From positions 558,001 through 622,000 of the forward strand of contig NW_025064904.1 in the NCBI RefSeq assembly GCF_019112545.1: a stretch of 64,000 nucleotides of DNA, written 5' to 3'. The notes under the pieces were generated by a model. It searched no databases. It worked only from the letters and a program-made list of their open reading frames with translations, and was not told the DNA's origin. The translations under genes were made by a program, and so were the position numbers. This document shows positions 46,401-58,399 of the stretch, in pieces; within the stretch, counting starts at the first letter, position 1; every line of letters starts with the position of its first letter. This stretch comes from Guyanagaster necrorhizus. Lineage: Eukaryota > Basidiomycota > Agaricomycetes > Agaricales > Physalacriaceae.

Positions 46401-49302
46401 GTTTGAGATTTTTAAAAATTGCTTGGCGCCCCGTCAGGCAAAGATTATAGCAACGCTCGGATTTCGGACTTCCATACGCTCAACAAGCCTGAAGAGGATA
46501 TGCATGATCGTACGAAGATACCTCGCATGCCCTGGTGAGTTGACTTCTATGTCATTTTGCAGGCACTGATGCATTTACAGGCATGATGTTGGTATGCAGG
46601 TAGTTGGGCAACCCGCTCGTGATCTGGCTCGGCATTTCGTTCAAAGGTGTGTTGTCGTCCGATATACGTCCACTCGGTATTGATGTTCCTGTCTTTAGGT
46701 GGAATTATCTTTTGAGAATCAAGGTATGCTTCCAAAACTTCGACTGGTACATGAACTATAGAGGTTATTTTAGAATCATTCTCGAGCCATGCCCTTCCTT
46801 TTGCCACCTCCGGAATTCAGACCCGGCGAACTGACGCAGATGGGTTTAACTGGTACGTGTGAAATGCAAATCTGTCGTTCAGCGGGACCCTGGTCTTTAG
46901 GGACCGCGAGTCGCATCGAACATTCCATTCAAAACGCATATCTCAAGGGTTTGTCCATACTGTCGAAAATGTTAGTACTACTAACCTTTTTCAAATAGCG
47001 ATTCAAATGTCAGAGCATTTCGTGTATATCGAGAATCAGTTCTTCATCACTTCGTAGGTTGTTTTATGTGCCTTCTATCCTTAATTGATTTATGATGCCA
47101 GTACCACTGTCAACGACGTCAGGATTGATAACAAGATCGGCGACGCCTTGGTTCACAGGATCATCAAAGCTGATCGCGATGGAACCCCCTGGAAGTGCTG
47201 TGTGGTCATCCCCCTACTCCCAGGCTTTGCGTTCCCTTTAGACCATAGTGATGGCAGTTCTGTTAGACATGATGGGTATCTTTATTTTATCCTTTCTGAC
47301 ATCTGACCTCAGATCCGCATCATCCTCGAATGTCAAAATCGTACCATATCCAGAGGCTCCAATTCAATATTCGGAAGGCTCAGGAAGGAAGGCATCGACG
47401 TGAGTGTTTTTGTCTTCATTACTCTTTTCCATTACATATTTACTCGCAGCCGGATGATTATATTACTGTATTCTCCCTTCGTAATTGGGGTAAGCTCAGA
47501 GACGTGTTGACGACCGAGCAGGTCAGAAGAGTCCTATTTGAACGTCATTTTACTCATTGCGCTTAGGTTTACATCCATGGGAAGGTTTGCATTGTAGACG
47601 ACCGGCTTGCCATCATTGGAAGCGCAAACATCAACGAACGATCTCAGAGGGGGGATAGGGACTCTGAAATTGCGGCCGTAATTCGAGATACAGATATGAT
47701 CGATTGGTCAGTGGTAAAATTCCCGTCATCCCAACAAATCTGACATTGCTTTAGTACCATGGCCGGGAAACCATTCAAAGTGGGACGTTTTGCTCACACT
47801 TTACGAGTCCGGCTGATGAGGGAACACATCGGCGTTGATGTCGATGCTTTGTATGAAGAAGACTTAATGGCTTCTGATACCGTAAAACCCGAGCATGAAC
47901 AAGTAGCTTTGAATCCTGGTAGCGAACAGCGCCACCGACGGGAGAATGGTGCTGCTGAGCCGGCGACGGCTGGTAGCTCTTCACATGCAACTACAGACGG
48001 CGTTGATCGAGGTATCTTCGACTCTTTGTCGTAATTATGAGGAACTTATTTTCTGTAGAGCTAAACGGTCCATCAGAAGCAACTATCGACACTACAAGAC
48101 AGGTCTCATCGGAGACTGACGATGACATGGACACGGCGTTTCCGAAAAACACCCGCACTGGAGAGAATGTGCCGAGTACCACGCTGGAAGAGAAAGTCGT
48201 TCAAGATCATCTCAACGGAGGAAGGCCACTCGCAAATGGACATGCCCAGAATGACAAGGCTCAGGACATAAAGCGGACGTCTCACGACAATTCGTCTCCA
48301 AACGGTGCTTCACATCTCCCATCGAACGGGAACCTTTATGGGACATCTGTCGATGCCTATAGATCCCCCGAAATAGATGATCAGTTCCCGCATGTTCGTT
48401 CGGGACCAGAGAGTGGGGAGGATGAAGAATGTACGGTTCCAAGAGCACGTTCAACGCTCCGTAAAAATCTGGGGAGTAAGTTGGGCCACAATAACAAGTG
48501 GACTGTCCCAACACCGCGACCTCATGTCGATCCGAACGGTTTTGAGGATCCTATATCGGACGCATTCTGGAAGGATGTGTGGGTCGCATGTGCTGTCCAT
48601 AATGTGTGTCTCATACCCTCTTTGTGACGGTTTACTGAGTTATTATTCCCATTAGACGGAGATATATCGGAAAGTCTTCCATGCTGTTCCGGATGACGTT
48701 GTCACAACTTGGAAGCAGTACAAGGAGTTCGTATCACATCACGAGCGCCTGAATAAACCAGTAAGAATAATCCTCTCTCCGGGAAGTTAATTAAACATAT
48801 TAATGGCTATATCTAGGCGTTCGATTCGACTTCGCTTGACGCAGTCGGAAGAGTGCCGTCTGAAACTGGAGACGATACCGTTCTCACTAGTGAAATTCCA
48901 GCTTCTACCGAACATGTAACGGAGCAATCCGATGGGCATGTATATCTGAATGAGGAGCCCGATCTGAGCAGCTCTCCTGGCGTAGCGGACAAGGAGCCTA
49001 CCCGTGTTCGCTCACGGTCTACGCGAAGCACGGAACCTTTTACGAAGGCTGAGCGAGACGAGATGGAAAAATTGCTGGGCGAGTTGTGTGGACATTTGGG
49101 TAAGCCTATCGTTCTGGCTACAGATGTGATACTGAACACTTTCGGCAGTGATATATCCCAACCGCTTTTTGGAGGGTGAGGACGTTGCAAACAATTTCTT
49201 ATTCAATGCCGATCGGTGCGTGTAACTCTGCTATAGCATTGTCCCTCTAGAAGTCCCTTTGACCTGTTGTTCAGGCTCTTGCCCCTACCTATTTATGACT
49301 AA
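43428..49302 (+). CDS. PLD1: Phospholipase D with PX and PH domains
   Basis: The largest gene here. The N-terminus is a long disordered Ser/Pro-rich region. A PX-like domain ([17 protein letters not shown], then [18 protein letters not shown]) and a PH-like domain ([38 protein letters not shown]) follow and should bind phosphoinositides. The catalytic core has the two HKD motifs: [19 protein letters not shown] near 46150-46260 and [20 protein letters not shown] near 47570-47630, both complete. The C-terminal part has a long disordered insert before [20 protein letters not shown] and the end LLPLPIYD. The enzyme hydrolyses phosphatidylcholine to phosphatidic acid and acts in vesicle traffic. 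More than ten introns are needed. Confidence 0.95.
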
Positions 49303-49834
49303 TCATTCTTATGTTGGAGGGTCCCTGAGGTCTCTTTAAATTTTACGCGATACCAGAGGTTGTTCCATAAATAATTTGCATTTTACCCCCTTTCAGAATT
49401 AAGGAAGTGTCTTCACATGACGAAAAAGGCAATCACCGCTTCGAAGGAGGCCAGGCCCTCGAGGGATTTTGGAACGATCTGGCCACCGCCATGGCGGTGG
49501 CAATCTGTTTCTTCGCCTATTCCCGGGTTTAGAAAGTTCAATGATACGTCAAGCATTAGCTTACCCTCTCACCTGGACCATTCCTTGACCAAAAGTTTTC
49601 GATACGGCGCTTTGGGCGGTAAAAATGGGCATATGATGGACGGAAGTTGCATGTAAAAATAAAAATAATATGGGCTATGAATATATGAATATTGACAGGA
49701 TGCTTGAAGGGGATTCAGGGTGGGCAACGTTGACCGACCTGATTAGTAAGCGGGAAGGGCCGCAGTGTATTCGCAATGCTGTTTTTCCATTCTTTACTCC
49801 CAGCCTCGTTCCTTTCTTCCCGCGCCCATTCACT
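49303..49834. other. Interval with one exon-like frame between PLD1 and the amylase
   Basis: A frame at about 49398-49533 is preceded by a good 3' splice site (pyrimidine tract then CAG at 49395-49397). It reads IKEVSSHDEKGNHRFEGG, continues into a hydrophobic stretch (DLATAMAVAICFFAYSRV) and then stops. It looks like a last exon with a tail anchor, but no donor exon is obvious other than the end of PLD1. A palindromic GGCCACCGCCATGGCGGTGG lies inside it. Confidence 0.3.
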
Positions 49835-51897
49835 ATGCTCCATTCATTGGCACGCGCCCTGTCGCTCTTTCTTTTTCTTCCTCTCGTTTTTGCTGCCTCT
49901 GCTGATGACTGGAAGTCGCGGTCCATTTATCAAGTAAGCCCAAGCCCACCTGCCCCGTGCTCGTCGTTGGTGACCATGATTGCCTTAGATAATTACCGAC
50001 CGTTTCGCTCTCTCGAACGACTCTTCACCGACATGCAACACCGAAGACCGCCTCTATTGTGGTGGATCCTGGGTTGGGATTGTTGACCATCTGGACTACA
50101 TCCAGTACATGGGTTTTGATGCTATTTGGATTTCGCCTATTGTTAAAAACATCGAGGCGGATACGGCGTACGGGTATGCTTACCATGGGTAAGAACTATC
50201 TTTTTGCTCCCAAGTGCAGACTCTAATTCGGCTTCCAATAGCTACTGGACACAAGACATCAACGCTCTCAATTCGCACTACGGTTCTGAGGATGACCTGA
50301 AAAGCCTCGCGACTGCGCTGCATGCACGAGGCATGTATCTCATGGTCGACATTGTGGTCAACCAGTGAGTCGCGTCTATCACGTCGAGACTGTTCAGGAG
50401 CCAACTCGTTATCAGTTTCGTACAGAATCCTTCGAGCAATTCCTCCACTCTCCCTCAAACGTTCGATTACTCCGCCTTGACACCATTCTCAGCCGAGACA
50501 GATTTCCATACGCAGTGTTTCATTAGTGACTACACGAATCAGACCAACGTTGAGCAGTGCTGGCTGGGAGACTCAAAGTGCGCGCGCGATTCTTTTCAGT
50601 GTCAACTTACCAATTTCCATTCTCTCAGCCTCCCACTTATGGATATCGACACAGAGAACAACACGATTGTCGAGGAATGGAACTCATGGGTTACTAGTTT
50701 CGTCGAAACCTACGATATTGATGGTCTCCGGATCGACACTGTCAAACATATCCGCAAAGACTTTTGGCCTGACTTTGCTTCCGCGGCGGGAGTCTTCACT
50801 CTCGGAGAAGTACGTTACAAACTCTCTGAACCATGTCCTTCTGCTGAAACTCCCCCAGGTATTGAGTGACAATATCACTTACGCCAGTGACTATACTCGT
50901 AAGTTTATCTAAGATCTTATTGAACCACACTTTCACACCGTTTCCAGAGGTTTTGGACAGCGTCCTAGACTACCCAACCTGGTACCCCCTAACCGAAGCT
51001 TTCAATACCACCTCCGGCAATCTCTCGGCTATTGAAAGCGCCGTCACGCAAGCGCAGTCATCATACAAGAACGGCCTATTTGGCACTGGCTCTTTCTTGG
51101 AGAATCACGACCAGCCTCGATTCCAGTCGCACACTACCGACACGGGCTTAGTCAAAAACGCCATCAGTTTCCCGTTCATTCATGATGGTATTCCCATTCT
51201 CTATCAGGGCCAGGAGCAAGGCTATACAGGTGCTTCCGACCCTTACAACCGCGAAGCGTGGGTACCAATAATCCTCGGTATGGATGGAGGTGACCAGGCT
51301 AATTGATTTTGTTTAGTCTCTGGTTCAGCGGATACGAAGAAGACAAGGACCTCGTCACACACATCAAAGCCGTCAATACTGCTCGGCAGTTGGCCGCCAA
51401 CGCCAGTTCTAGTTTTTTGACCACCAAGGTAGCGCGCTTCTCTCCGCATCCTTCAATCTCTAATCCCCCTTCTAGATGTCCTTTGTCTCTCAAAGCGACG
51501 AAGGCGCTATTGCCATCTCCAAGCCTCCCATCCTTGCCCTCTTGACGAATGTCGGTTCCTCTGGTTCCGCGTCCTGGAGCGTTTCGGGTGTCTACGATAA
51601 GGGGGAGACCGTGGTGGATGTGCTGACCTGTAAAACATATACCGTTGACTCCAGCAGTGGCACATTGAGCGCTTCTGCTGAAAGTGGTGCACCGCGGGTG
51701 AGTGTGCTTCCCGCACTATCGTATGCGGAAAATGACTGGTGAGATGGCAGATCATTCTCCCGACGTCAGCCCTGACGACCGATGGTACTCTTTGTACGAG
51801 TGTCGCTAGTAAAAGCGGAGCAATGTCAGTAAACAGCGTCAGTCGAGGCGCACTAGGTATCTCGTTGGTTGCTGGTTTGATCTTGACATTCTTATAA
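49835..51897 (+). CDS. GPI-anchored alpha-amylase (GH13)
   Basis: It starts with a clear signal peptide ([11 protein letters not shown], cut before ASADDW). The GH13 barrel follows across short introns: [55 protein letters not shown] with the nucleophile Asp; FTLGEV with the acid/base Glu; and [11 protein letters not shown] with the third catalytic Asp. A beta-sandwich C domain ends with a small-residue site and a hydrophobic tail ([13 protein letters not shown]), which is a GPI-attachment signal. Fungal GPI-anchored amylases of the AmyD/AgtA type are thought to act on alpha-glucan at the wall rather than to digest starch outside, and that role is inferred here. All three catalytic residues are present. 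Confidence 0.93.
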
Positions 51898-52016
51898 AAG
51901 ACATTATTTACTTATACATTTCCCTGGTTCTTGGGACACTGCTTGGACTAGTGGACTGTTTGATATAATAACCTTATACTGTAGACTTAAACGTTTGTAC
52001 GAAAGCTTCATTCATA

Positions 52017-53709
52017 TTAGTCATACCCGGTCTTCCCGGGAACTACTCCAGCTGCAGCCCCGCCTTTGCCGAAGAACTTCCTCAAATCATCTGCTAGTTC
52101 AGATGGCTTCTCATGTGCTGCGAAATGACCTCCATGGGAGTGTTCGGATGTGAACTTGAGGTTACCAATGGCTTGGGTCCATCTACGAGGAACCAGTCAA
52201 TGCAAGGACGGTATAAACAAGATGAGCTGGACTAACGTCTCCGGTGTCCGTCGAATTTCTTTGGCGAAATAGGAAGCGCCCATGGGGATTGTGGATGGCT
52301 TGATCTTCGGAGTGGATAGCTTCGACACAGTGAGCAAAGAACCTGGTTGCTTTGACTTGGGTGCGACGGTGGAATCTTCCTGTCTTGTCTCGTAATAAAT
52401 TCGCAGAGAGGCCGTAGGGCCTGCACGAGAAAACAGGTATATAGAAACCCAGGTTAATACTGTGGGTGTAGTTGAGTGACTGCGGGATGCTTCAAAGGGA
52501 CAGAGGAACCTTCATCGTCTCCCCATGGGTATTCGTCTGTCCAGTTGATTAATTTCTCGTAAATCCAAGCAAGAAGCTTATGGGATTGATTAGCAGCGAT
52601 ATAGCAACTATATAAGGGAGGGGCCACTCACACCAACGGGGGAATCGGCCAGAGAGTAACCGATAGTCTGGGGCTGGGTCGCTTGCTCGTGGAAGTATCC
52701 GCGACCTGTAGCATCAAATAGCTTGGAGCGCTGCATGCCCGCTTTCTCGGCAGCGTCCAAGGGCAAAAGATGGTCCTTGAGCCAGAGTAAGGGTCGTGAT
52801 ATTGGGGGTTTAGCTCCACTAATCGATGCCAGTGGTCAGATTAAGATTGTAGAATAGAAAAGAGTCAATACATACAGCGGAAAGTTGGTATGCCATGCCT
52901 TTGCATGGCTTCCGCCATATTTGGCAGCTACGGTACGAGTGATCTGGTTACTACAGGTTTAGTGTTAACGTCGGTATGTCAAAGTCCACCACTAACGCGT
53001 GCTCCCCAGTCGCCCCCCTGAGTGACTGCATGATTTCATAAAAGGTGTGCTTTCAAGTACGGAAGAGAAGAGTACCATAAGCATTGTAGCCGAGAGCGAG
53101 CATGAGCTTATGTCCGACCTGAAAGCGGGATGGGAATGTTCTTAAAAGTCGTTTAGACCTCCAAGCCTACCTCTGCATATTGCGCACTTGCAAATCCTTG
53201 CTTGGTGGGTGCCTGCGAGAACCCATATCCAGGCAGACTGAGGGCGACGACATGAAAGCTCAGGTACTCGAGGGAGGGTTTCGTCAAAAGCGGAAGGAGT
53301 TTCTGCACTTCAATAAAACTGCCAGGCCCTATGGGAAGTTTGTAACCAGATAATATAAATTTGACAAGGTACAGAGCTCACAGCCGTGAATGAACAGCAA
53401 CGGGATAGCATTCTCAACTTTACTGGTCTGATGCACAAAGTGGACATTGAGCGTCCCAAATCCGTCAACAGAGATGTTGAGTGTGAACTGGGGCAAGTCG
53501 GAATTTAAAGCGGTTTCGTTTTTTCGCCAGTCGTAGCCCTCTTTCCACCGAGCAACGAGGCGACGGATATCTGCTAGTGGCGCGCCGTACTTTAAGCCAG
53601 CATCGTCGAGCTCGTCGGGGAAACTGACCAAGTTGAGTTTCTGATGGAGAAGGCGGATTTTCTCGTCCGGGACCGCGATCTTGAAGGGAACTGGGTCTGG
53701 GAGAGACAT
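52017..53709 (-). CDS. Epoxide hydrolase, microsomal type (alpha/beta hydrolase)
   Basis: The N-terminal exon is the epoxide-hydrolase N-terminal domain (FKIAVPDEKIRLLHQKLNLV, then PQFTLNISVDGFGTLNVHFV). The oxyanion-hole motif is split by an intron, as LLFIHG joined to WPGSF. The nucleophile elbow reads TQGGDWGAR (Asp nucleophile), and the C-terminal catalytic histidine lies in HSHGGHFAAHEKP. Lid-type features such as LKDHLLPLDAAEKAG and YFHEQATQPQTIGYSLADSP fit the family. It opens epoxides to diols, in detoxification or secondary metabolism. About ten short introns occur. The divergent EMC4 gene starts 78 bases away. No membrane anchor is evident before the N-terminal domain. Confidence 0.9.
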
Positions 53710-53786
53710 GGTGGTACGAGAGAAAGAAGGAACAGCAGTCCTAAGGTACCTCGGAGCTCGGCCCGGACTCTTTCTTCCCAACCACC

Positions 53787-54497
53787 ATGCTGTCGAAAAT
53801 TCTCGATTTCGCGTCCTTAGAAAGCTCTTCTAAGTAAGCATCGTTTCCCTTAGCACGCTATTCTTTCATTAATTCTTCAACAGACATCGCCAACTGCCTT
53901 CTCCTCCCGGTTTCTCCAAATCGCTGGCCACGGTGCGTCAGCGTGCCCTCAGTTAAGCTTATCCTGACATCCTTACAGTCCAAAGGGCCGGCCAAGTCAT
54001 CCACCACCTCGACAGCTGCTTACGATAAGCTAAAAGAACGTCGAGCATGGGATATGGCCATCGCTCCCGCCAAGTCACTACCAATGCAAGCTTTCATGCT
54101 CTACATGTCCGGCGGCGGGGTACAGATATTCAGCATGGGCATCGTTGCGATGCTCTTGTGGACACCATTCAAGAACATTGCTGGTATTAATGAAGGTGCG
54201 TCTGTCGTGGCTATGCTGGCATGTTATTGATTTCCTTCAGCCTTTGTGCAATTCGCGCCGTCAAAGGCCCAACCAAAATCGCTCACGACCCTGCCTCTGC
54301 AAAAGATCGTATACGTGTTATGCAATATGTTGACGCTTGCAGTGGGTCTGTGGAAATGTCGTTCAATGGGGTTGCTGCCTACTGGGACGGGAGACTGGCT
54401 TGCTTTCGAGACGAGAGGTCTGGTGAGATCTTTACCTCTGTTACCGTGAGCATCTACCCTAACACCTTGCTAGGCTCCCGAATTATCATTATTCTAA
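53787..54497 (+). CDS. EMC4: ER membrane protein complex subunit 4
   Basis: Exons starting at ATG 53787 join through four short introns to a protein of about 180 residues. The N-terminus is hydrophilic (PSPPGFSKSLAT). The conserved DUF1077 core is AWDMAIAPAKSLPMQAFMLY, then MSGGGVQIFSMGIVAMLLW and LPLQKIVYVLCNMLTLAVGL, two transmembrane helices, and finally KCRSMGLLPTGTGDWLAF, the family's most conserved block. The last exon, after an intron at about 54424-54473, gives APELSLF. EMC inserts tail-anchored and multi-pass proteins into the ER membrane. Confidence 0.95.
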
Positions 54498-54545
54498 GTT
54501 GGAGGGGATATTTCGCTATTGCCATTTGTTGAGGCCAGTGTGATA

Positions 54546-55666
54546 CTATCCCGGTTTCTTACTGCCAAGATCCTTCATCGCTTTCTCCACCTCAAGCCTC
54601 TCCATAACAGCCCGGGTAAGACTCGACTTGCTTCTAGCCCCACCTGCAGCCTGTGGCGTGGTAGAAGTTCCTGAAGCTAAAGGTTGTTCATGAATCCGCA
54701 AGTGATGTGGTACGATAATTGGCGTTGAAGGCGGTGGTGGTGGCCACTAAACGGGACACTTAGAGACACAATTAGGCGACTGAAAGAAAATACTTGCGTT
54801 TCGTCTCGGCTGATTGAAATGAAGTGCAGCCCACGGCGGGTATTCCTTCTCCAGCCGGATGATGTGCTCCTCAAGAAATCTTATTCTTGTCAGTAGGCTC
54901 GCTGGAGAAGAAGGTACTGCCAGAAATCTCGAGGCGTGGTCAGGAAATGAAAATGACATACATACCGTAATGCACCGCTAGATGAGCCTCGATGTCTGCG
55001 ATTCGCTCGAAGACGGCCGGATTTGTTAGGCTTTCATCGGCCCTGTCTACCTTTTGTTTTCCCTTTTCATCCAGGACTGACCCTTTTTCCTTCTTCGTTG
55101 TTCGACGCAGTGGCCCGTCTTCATTTTTAGCAATGTCGTATTTCATTTGCGTGTCACGGTCCAACGTCTTAGCGTCCGTTCTTGCGCAGGACGTTTCGGA
55201 TGTGGGACGAAGGAACTCTGCTCGATTAGACGCGTCGTTTCGCGCACGGTTCCGGCCCAGGTACTGTGAGATAGATTTCGTGACGGTACTTGGAGGGGGT
55301 AGATTGGTATATGCTGTTTTGCGCTCGGTCAATGTATCTGGTTCTGGTTCGGACAAATGCTGTGTGGACATCAACACTTGAAACGAGTAGCCTAGTAAAG
55401 AATTATACCTTGATATTTTCAATAAGCCTTTCTAGAGCACCTGGCGCGGTTTCTCGCTCCCATGTGGGGTTCAGGACGAGCATATCGAGTTTGAAGCCGC
55501 GAAGAGCCTGGAAGAGACCCATGTCTTGGAGGAAGATTTTGAGGGCCACATCCCAGTGAAAGTTGCAAGATGATTCCCTTGTTTGTGTGTTAGCAGAATG
55601 AGAGAGGCCATTGTCAAGATGGGAGTGCGACGAGCTGCTGGAGCTTGCAATTGGATTCTCTTCCAT
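54546..55666 (-). CDS. Coiled-coil protein, possibly MBIP-like
   Basis: It starts at ATG 55666 (MEENPIASSSSSSHS); the frame above it has only TTG. The first exon has a Ser-rich head, then a helical block HWDVALKIFLQDMGLFQALR. A charged disordered region follows (KKEKGSVLDEKGKQKVDRAD), and then conserved-looking helices: VFERIADIEAHLAVHYG, LLTRIRFLEEHIIRLEKEYP and PWAALHFNQPRR. The end is a Pro-rich strand and SLTRAVMERLEVEKAMKDL. The paired helices recall MAP3K12-binding inhibitory protein 1 (MBIP), a subunit of the ATAC acetyltransferase complex in animals, but that is a weak resemblance. The function is unknown. Confidence 0.55.
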
Positions 55667-55953
55667 GGACGCGAATGTCAAGGATCAGTGGCTGTGCCAT
55701 AAGGCGCTCATAAATGTTATTTATACAATGAACTAGAATTTTGGATTGTTGTGGCGTTGGATTTCATCTTGCTCTTGCTCAATGTGGCCTACTCCTTGGA
55801 AATAAAGTGGTAGGTAATAGGTGCCATTGGTAAAGAGTTACCTTTCTTTCCTTGAAAACTAGGCTGTGCAGGAAAATATTAGCGAATACATGAGGGCTGG
55901 CCTTTCACTATGCTCGGCCCGGGCCGCCCGATATCCTTCCCCACTTTACCACC
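55667..55953. promoter_or_regulatory. Shared upstream region of divergent genes
   Basis: 287 bases between two divergent starts. It includes a GC palindromic stretch (CGGCCCGGGCCGCCCG, near 55915-55930) just before the RNase P subunit gene. It should hold both promoters. Confidence 0.4.
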
Positions 55954-56651
55954 ATGGCCAAGAAGTTAAAAGTCGAGGTAGCCAACCCCAACAACGTCCC
56001 TAACAAGGACATTATCCAGCGCCTCAATTTTCTGTATCAAGCTAGTGTCTATCTCAACGGCGTCACGTCGCAGGCACCTCCACGAAGGAAAAAGCAAAAG
56101 AGAGTCACTACGTGCGATCTGTCCCGTAACTACGTGTCTTCCATGAAGACCGTAGGCCAAAAGACGACCGTGAAAATGTGCGTTCTCCTTGGATATGCTA
56201 TGTCCTGGGTCTAATGGGGCTGGAAGGGATCCATCCGTCAAGCGAACGATCTGCAAAGGATGCGATACTATTCTGGTTCCAGGATCTACAGTTACGATAC
56301 GAGTGAATAGTACGCATATATCCATCGTCTCCCCGCTGCTTCGCTAACTGAAGTTCAGAATCACCATCGCACGGACATCTCATGGTGTACACTTGCACGC
56401 ATTGCAGAACTTCGCGTCGAATACCTGCGCCACCTGTGGATCGGTCGTCAGACACAGAGGTTGTAGATTCCTCTACCACAGCGGATGTGGACGTGGACAC
56501 TGCCGGCCATCCTGTGTCACTTGGAAAGAAGGGCCCAAAGTCTCGCATTCCTCCGCTGTTTGCTAGGAAGGCAGGCCATGTCATTTTTTGCGGGCAAGAG
56601 AAGGTTCTGGTTGACGAGACGTCACTGGGGAATGGAGTGTTCATTGTCTAG
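55954..56651 (+). CDS. RPR2: RNase P protein subunit Rpr2/Rpp21 family
   Basis: The start MAKKLKVEVANPNNVPNKDI leads to a helix (IIQRLNFLYQASVYLNGVTS) and a conserved block with CDLSRNYVSSMKTVGQKTTV. An intron follows, and then the zinc ribbon: KRTICKGCDTILVPGSTVTI and, after a second intron, HLMVYTCTHCRTSRRIPAP. Four cysteines (CKGC and CTHC) bind zinc. The C-terminal tail is acidic and then basic, with no domain. Rpr2/Rpp21 is part of nuclear RNase P, which removes 5' leaders from pre-tRNA; the related Snm1 belongs to RNase MRP. Which of the two applies here is not certain. Confidence 0.87.
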
Positions 56652-56807
56652 GTACGATTTCACTTGCTAACGAGATCTTTATGGTTCAGAGCAGTTCTGC
56701 CTGACTATATGCGCGTTGAGTGTATTTGTATTAAATTTATGTATTACTCAACTTTACGTACCTGTCATCGTATCATCCACCATTAAGCGCCCTATACTAA
56801 CACCACG

Positions 56808-58240
56808 ATGAAGGTTGTCATTGTTGGCGGTGGTATTGGCGGTCTCGCTGCCTACCACGCCCTGCACACATACCTACCCTCTAATGTCTCCATCAAAGTC
56901 TACGAGTTGTACCAGACCCCGAACACAGCAACATCCGGTATCGGTGGTGGTATTGGCATCGTCCCTAACGGTCTTCGCGCTCTCAATGCCATCTCACCTG
57001 CCTCCGTGCTTTATCTGTGGGCGCACGGTAACGTATGTCCCTATTTCGTTGTTCGAAATCAAAACGGAACTACTCTAGGTCGGCTTGGAGGTCTGCATGA
57101 TAGGATTCTGCTCCCTAGGGCATCAGTGCATGAGAGTTTGCTGTTGGGCATGGCGAACGGCGTTACAGAATGGGGGCGAAAGGTGGTGGAGGTGAAAGAG
57201 ACAGCGGACGCTGCGCAAGTCGTCTTTGAAGACGGCACGGTAGAGACATGCGACCTTATCATCGGCGCCGATGGTGTCAAGAGTATATGCAGACAGGCGC
57301 TCTTTGGCAAAGATGCCTATCAAGCGCAGTACGAGTACGTCTCTTCTTTAATTTCCTGCCATTTCCTCAACATATATTCAGCGGCTTAACTGGTGTCGGC
57401 GGCTTTGCTCCCTTTTCCTCACTCACGCCCGCCCTCCAAAACGGCATAAAGGCCGACCAGGCCGCCATGACGTTCAGCCGTAACGGTTTCTTTGGCTATG
57501 CTCTTTCCCTGCCTTTAAGCACCCCCGTCAGCGAACAACAAGTGATGTTCTGGTCTACGTACGCGACCGATACACCGCCGTCTCGTGATCTGCCTTCAGA
57601 AGAGATACGTGCCATCCTTATGGAAAAACACGATTCGTGGAAGTCTCCTTTCGCCGGTGCATTCCGTCAGATTATAGATGCTGCATACCGACCCACTATC
57701 ACCGATTCACGCTTCACCAAATGGCTCGTCTTACCTCGCTATGAAATTTCGCCCTTACCATATTGGTCGTCCCTCCATGGCACGGTGCTGGGTCCAGCAA
57801 AGGGTGCTGCAAGGATCATCCTTGTGGGTGACGCCGCTCATGCGGCCGCACCTGATTCTGGGCAGGGCGCGTCAATGGCATTTGAAGATGCACAAATGCT
57901 TGGTCTGCTACTCCGTCATTACCTGCCCGACTCAGATCCACTTCCGAAAGTGGCCAAAGCGTATGAGGATATGAGGATTCCCCGTGTCGGAAGAATCCTC
58001 AGGATAGGAAGACGCCAGGCAGAGGGAAAGCGCGAGATTAGCTGGTTTAAGGCGGCGGTTAGGGATTTAGTGCTTTGGATTATGTGTATGTTCTTCTGTT
58101 CCCAATTCATCTTCGAGGTCTAATTTTTTTTTACTGCTGCAGGTCATTTGCCACTTCGTGTTATGCTATGGCTAAATCCAACTCATTTGTATGATGTTGA
58201 AAAGGAGGTTGCAAAATACCTCGCCGCTGTGGCACGATGA
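56808..58240 (+). CDS. FAD-dependent monooxygenase, salicylate-hydroxylase type
   Basis: The N-terminus MKVVIVGGGIGGLAAYHALH is the FAD-binding GxGxxG motif. The second FAD contact (RASVHESLLLGMANGV) and the CDLIIGADGVKS motif (GADG) follow. After an intron near 57334-57382 comes the substrate domain, and then RIILVGDAAHAAAPDSGQGA, the third FAD motif. The last exon (HLPLRVMLWLNPTHLYDVEK) completes about 440 residues. The enzyme would hydroxylate an aromatic substrate with NAD(P)H and O2. Which substrate is unknown, as no biosynthetic cluster surrounds it. A broken copy lies immediately downstream. Confidence 0.93.
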
Positions 58241-58399
58241 ATGCCACGGGTGGTTGGATGGAATGCTGTAACATTATTCTGTACGATAATATATCCAATC
58301 CTTCACAAGATTCAAACTGATCGACATTAATTGACTCCACCATAAAACCATGCTTCGTTCTTTGATACGAGCAAGAATGCCATCATTGTTGACAAAGTC

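Noticed and set aside
49417..49656. 79-codon plus-strand frame from ATG 49417
   Set aside because: It lies in a different frame from the better exon-like reading with the hydrophobic helix, and shows no motif.
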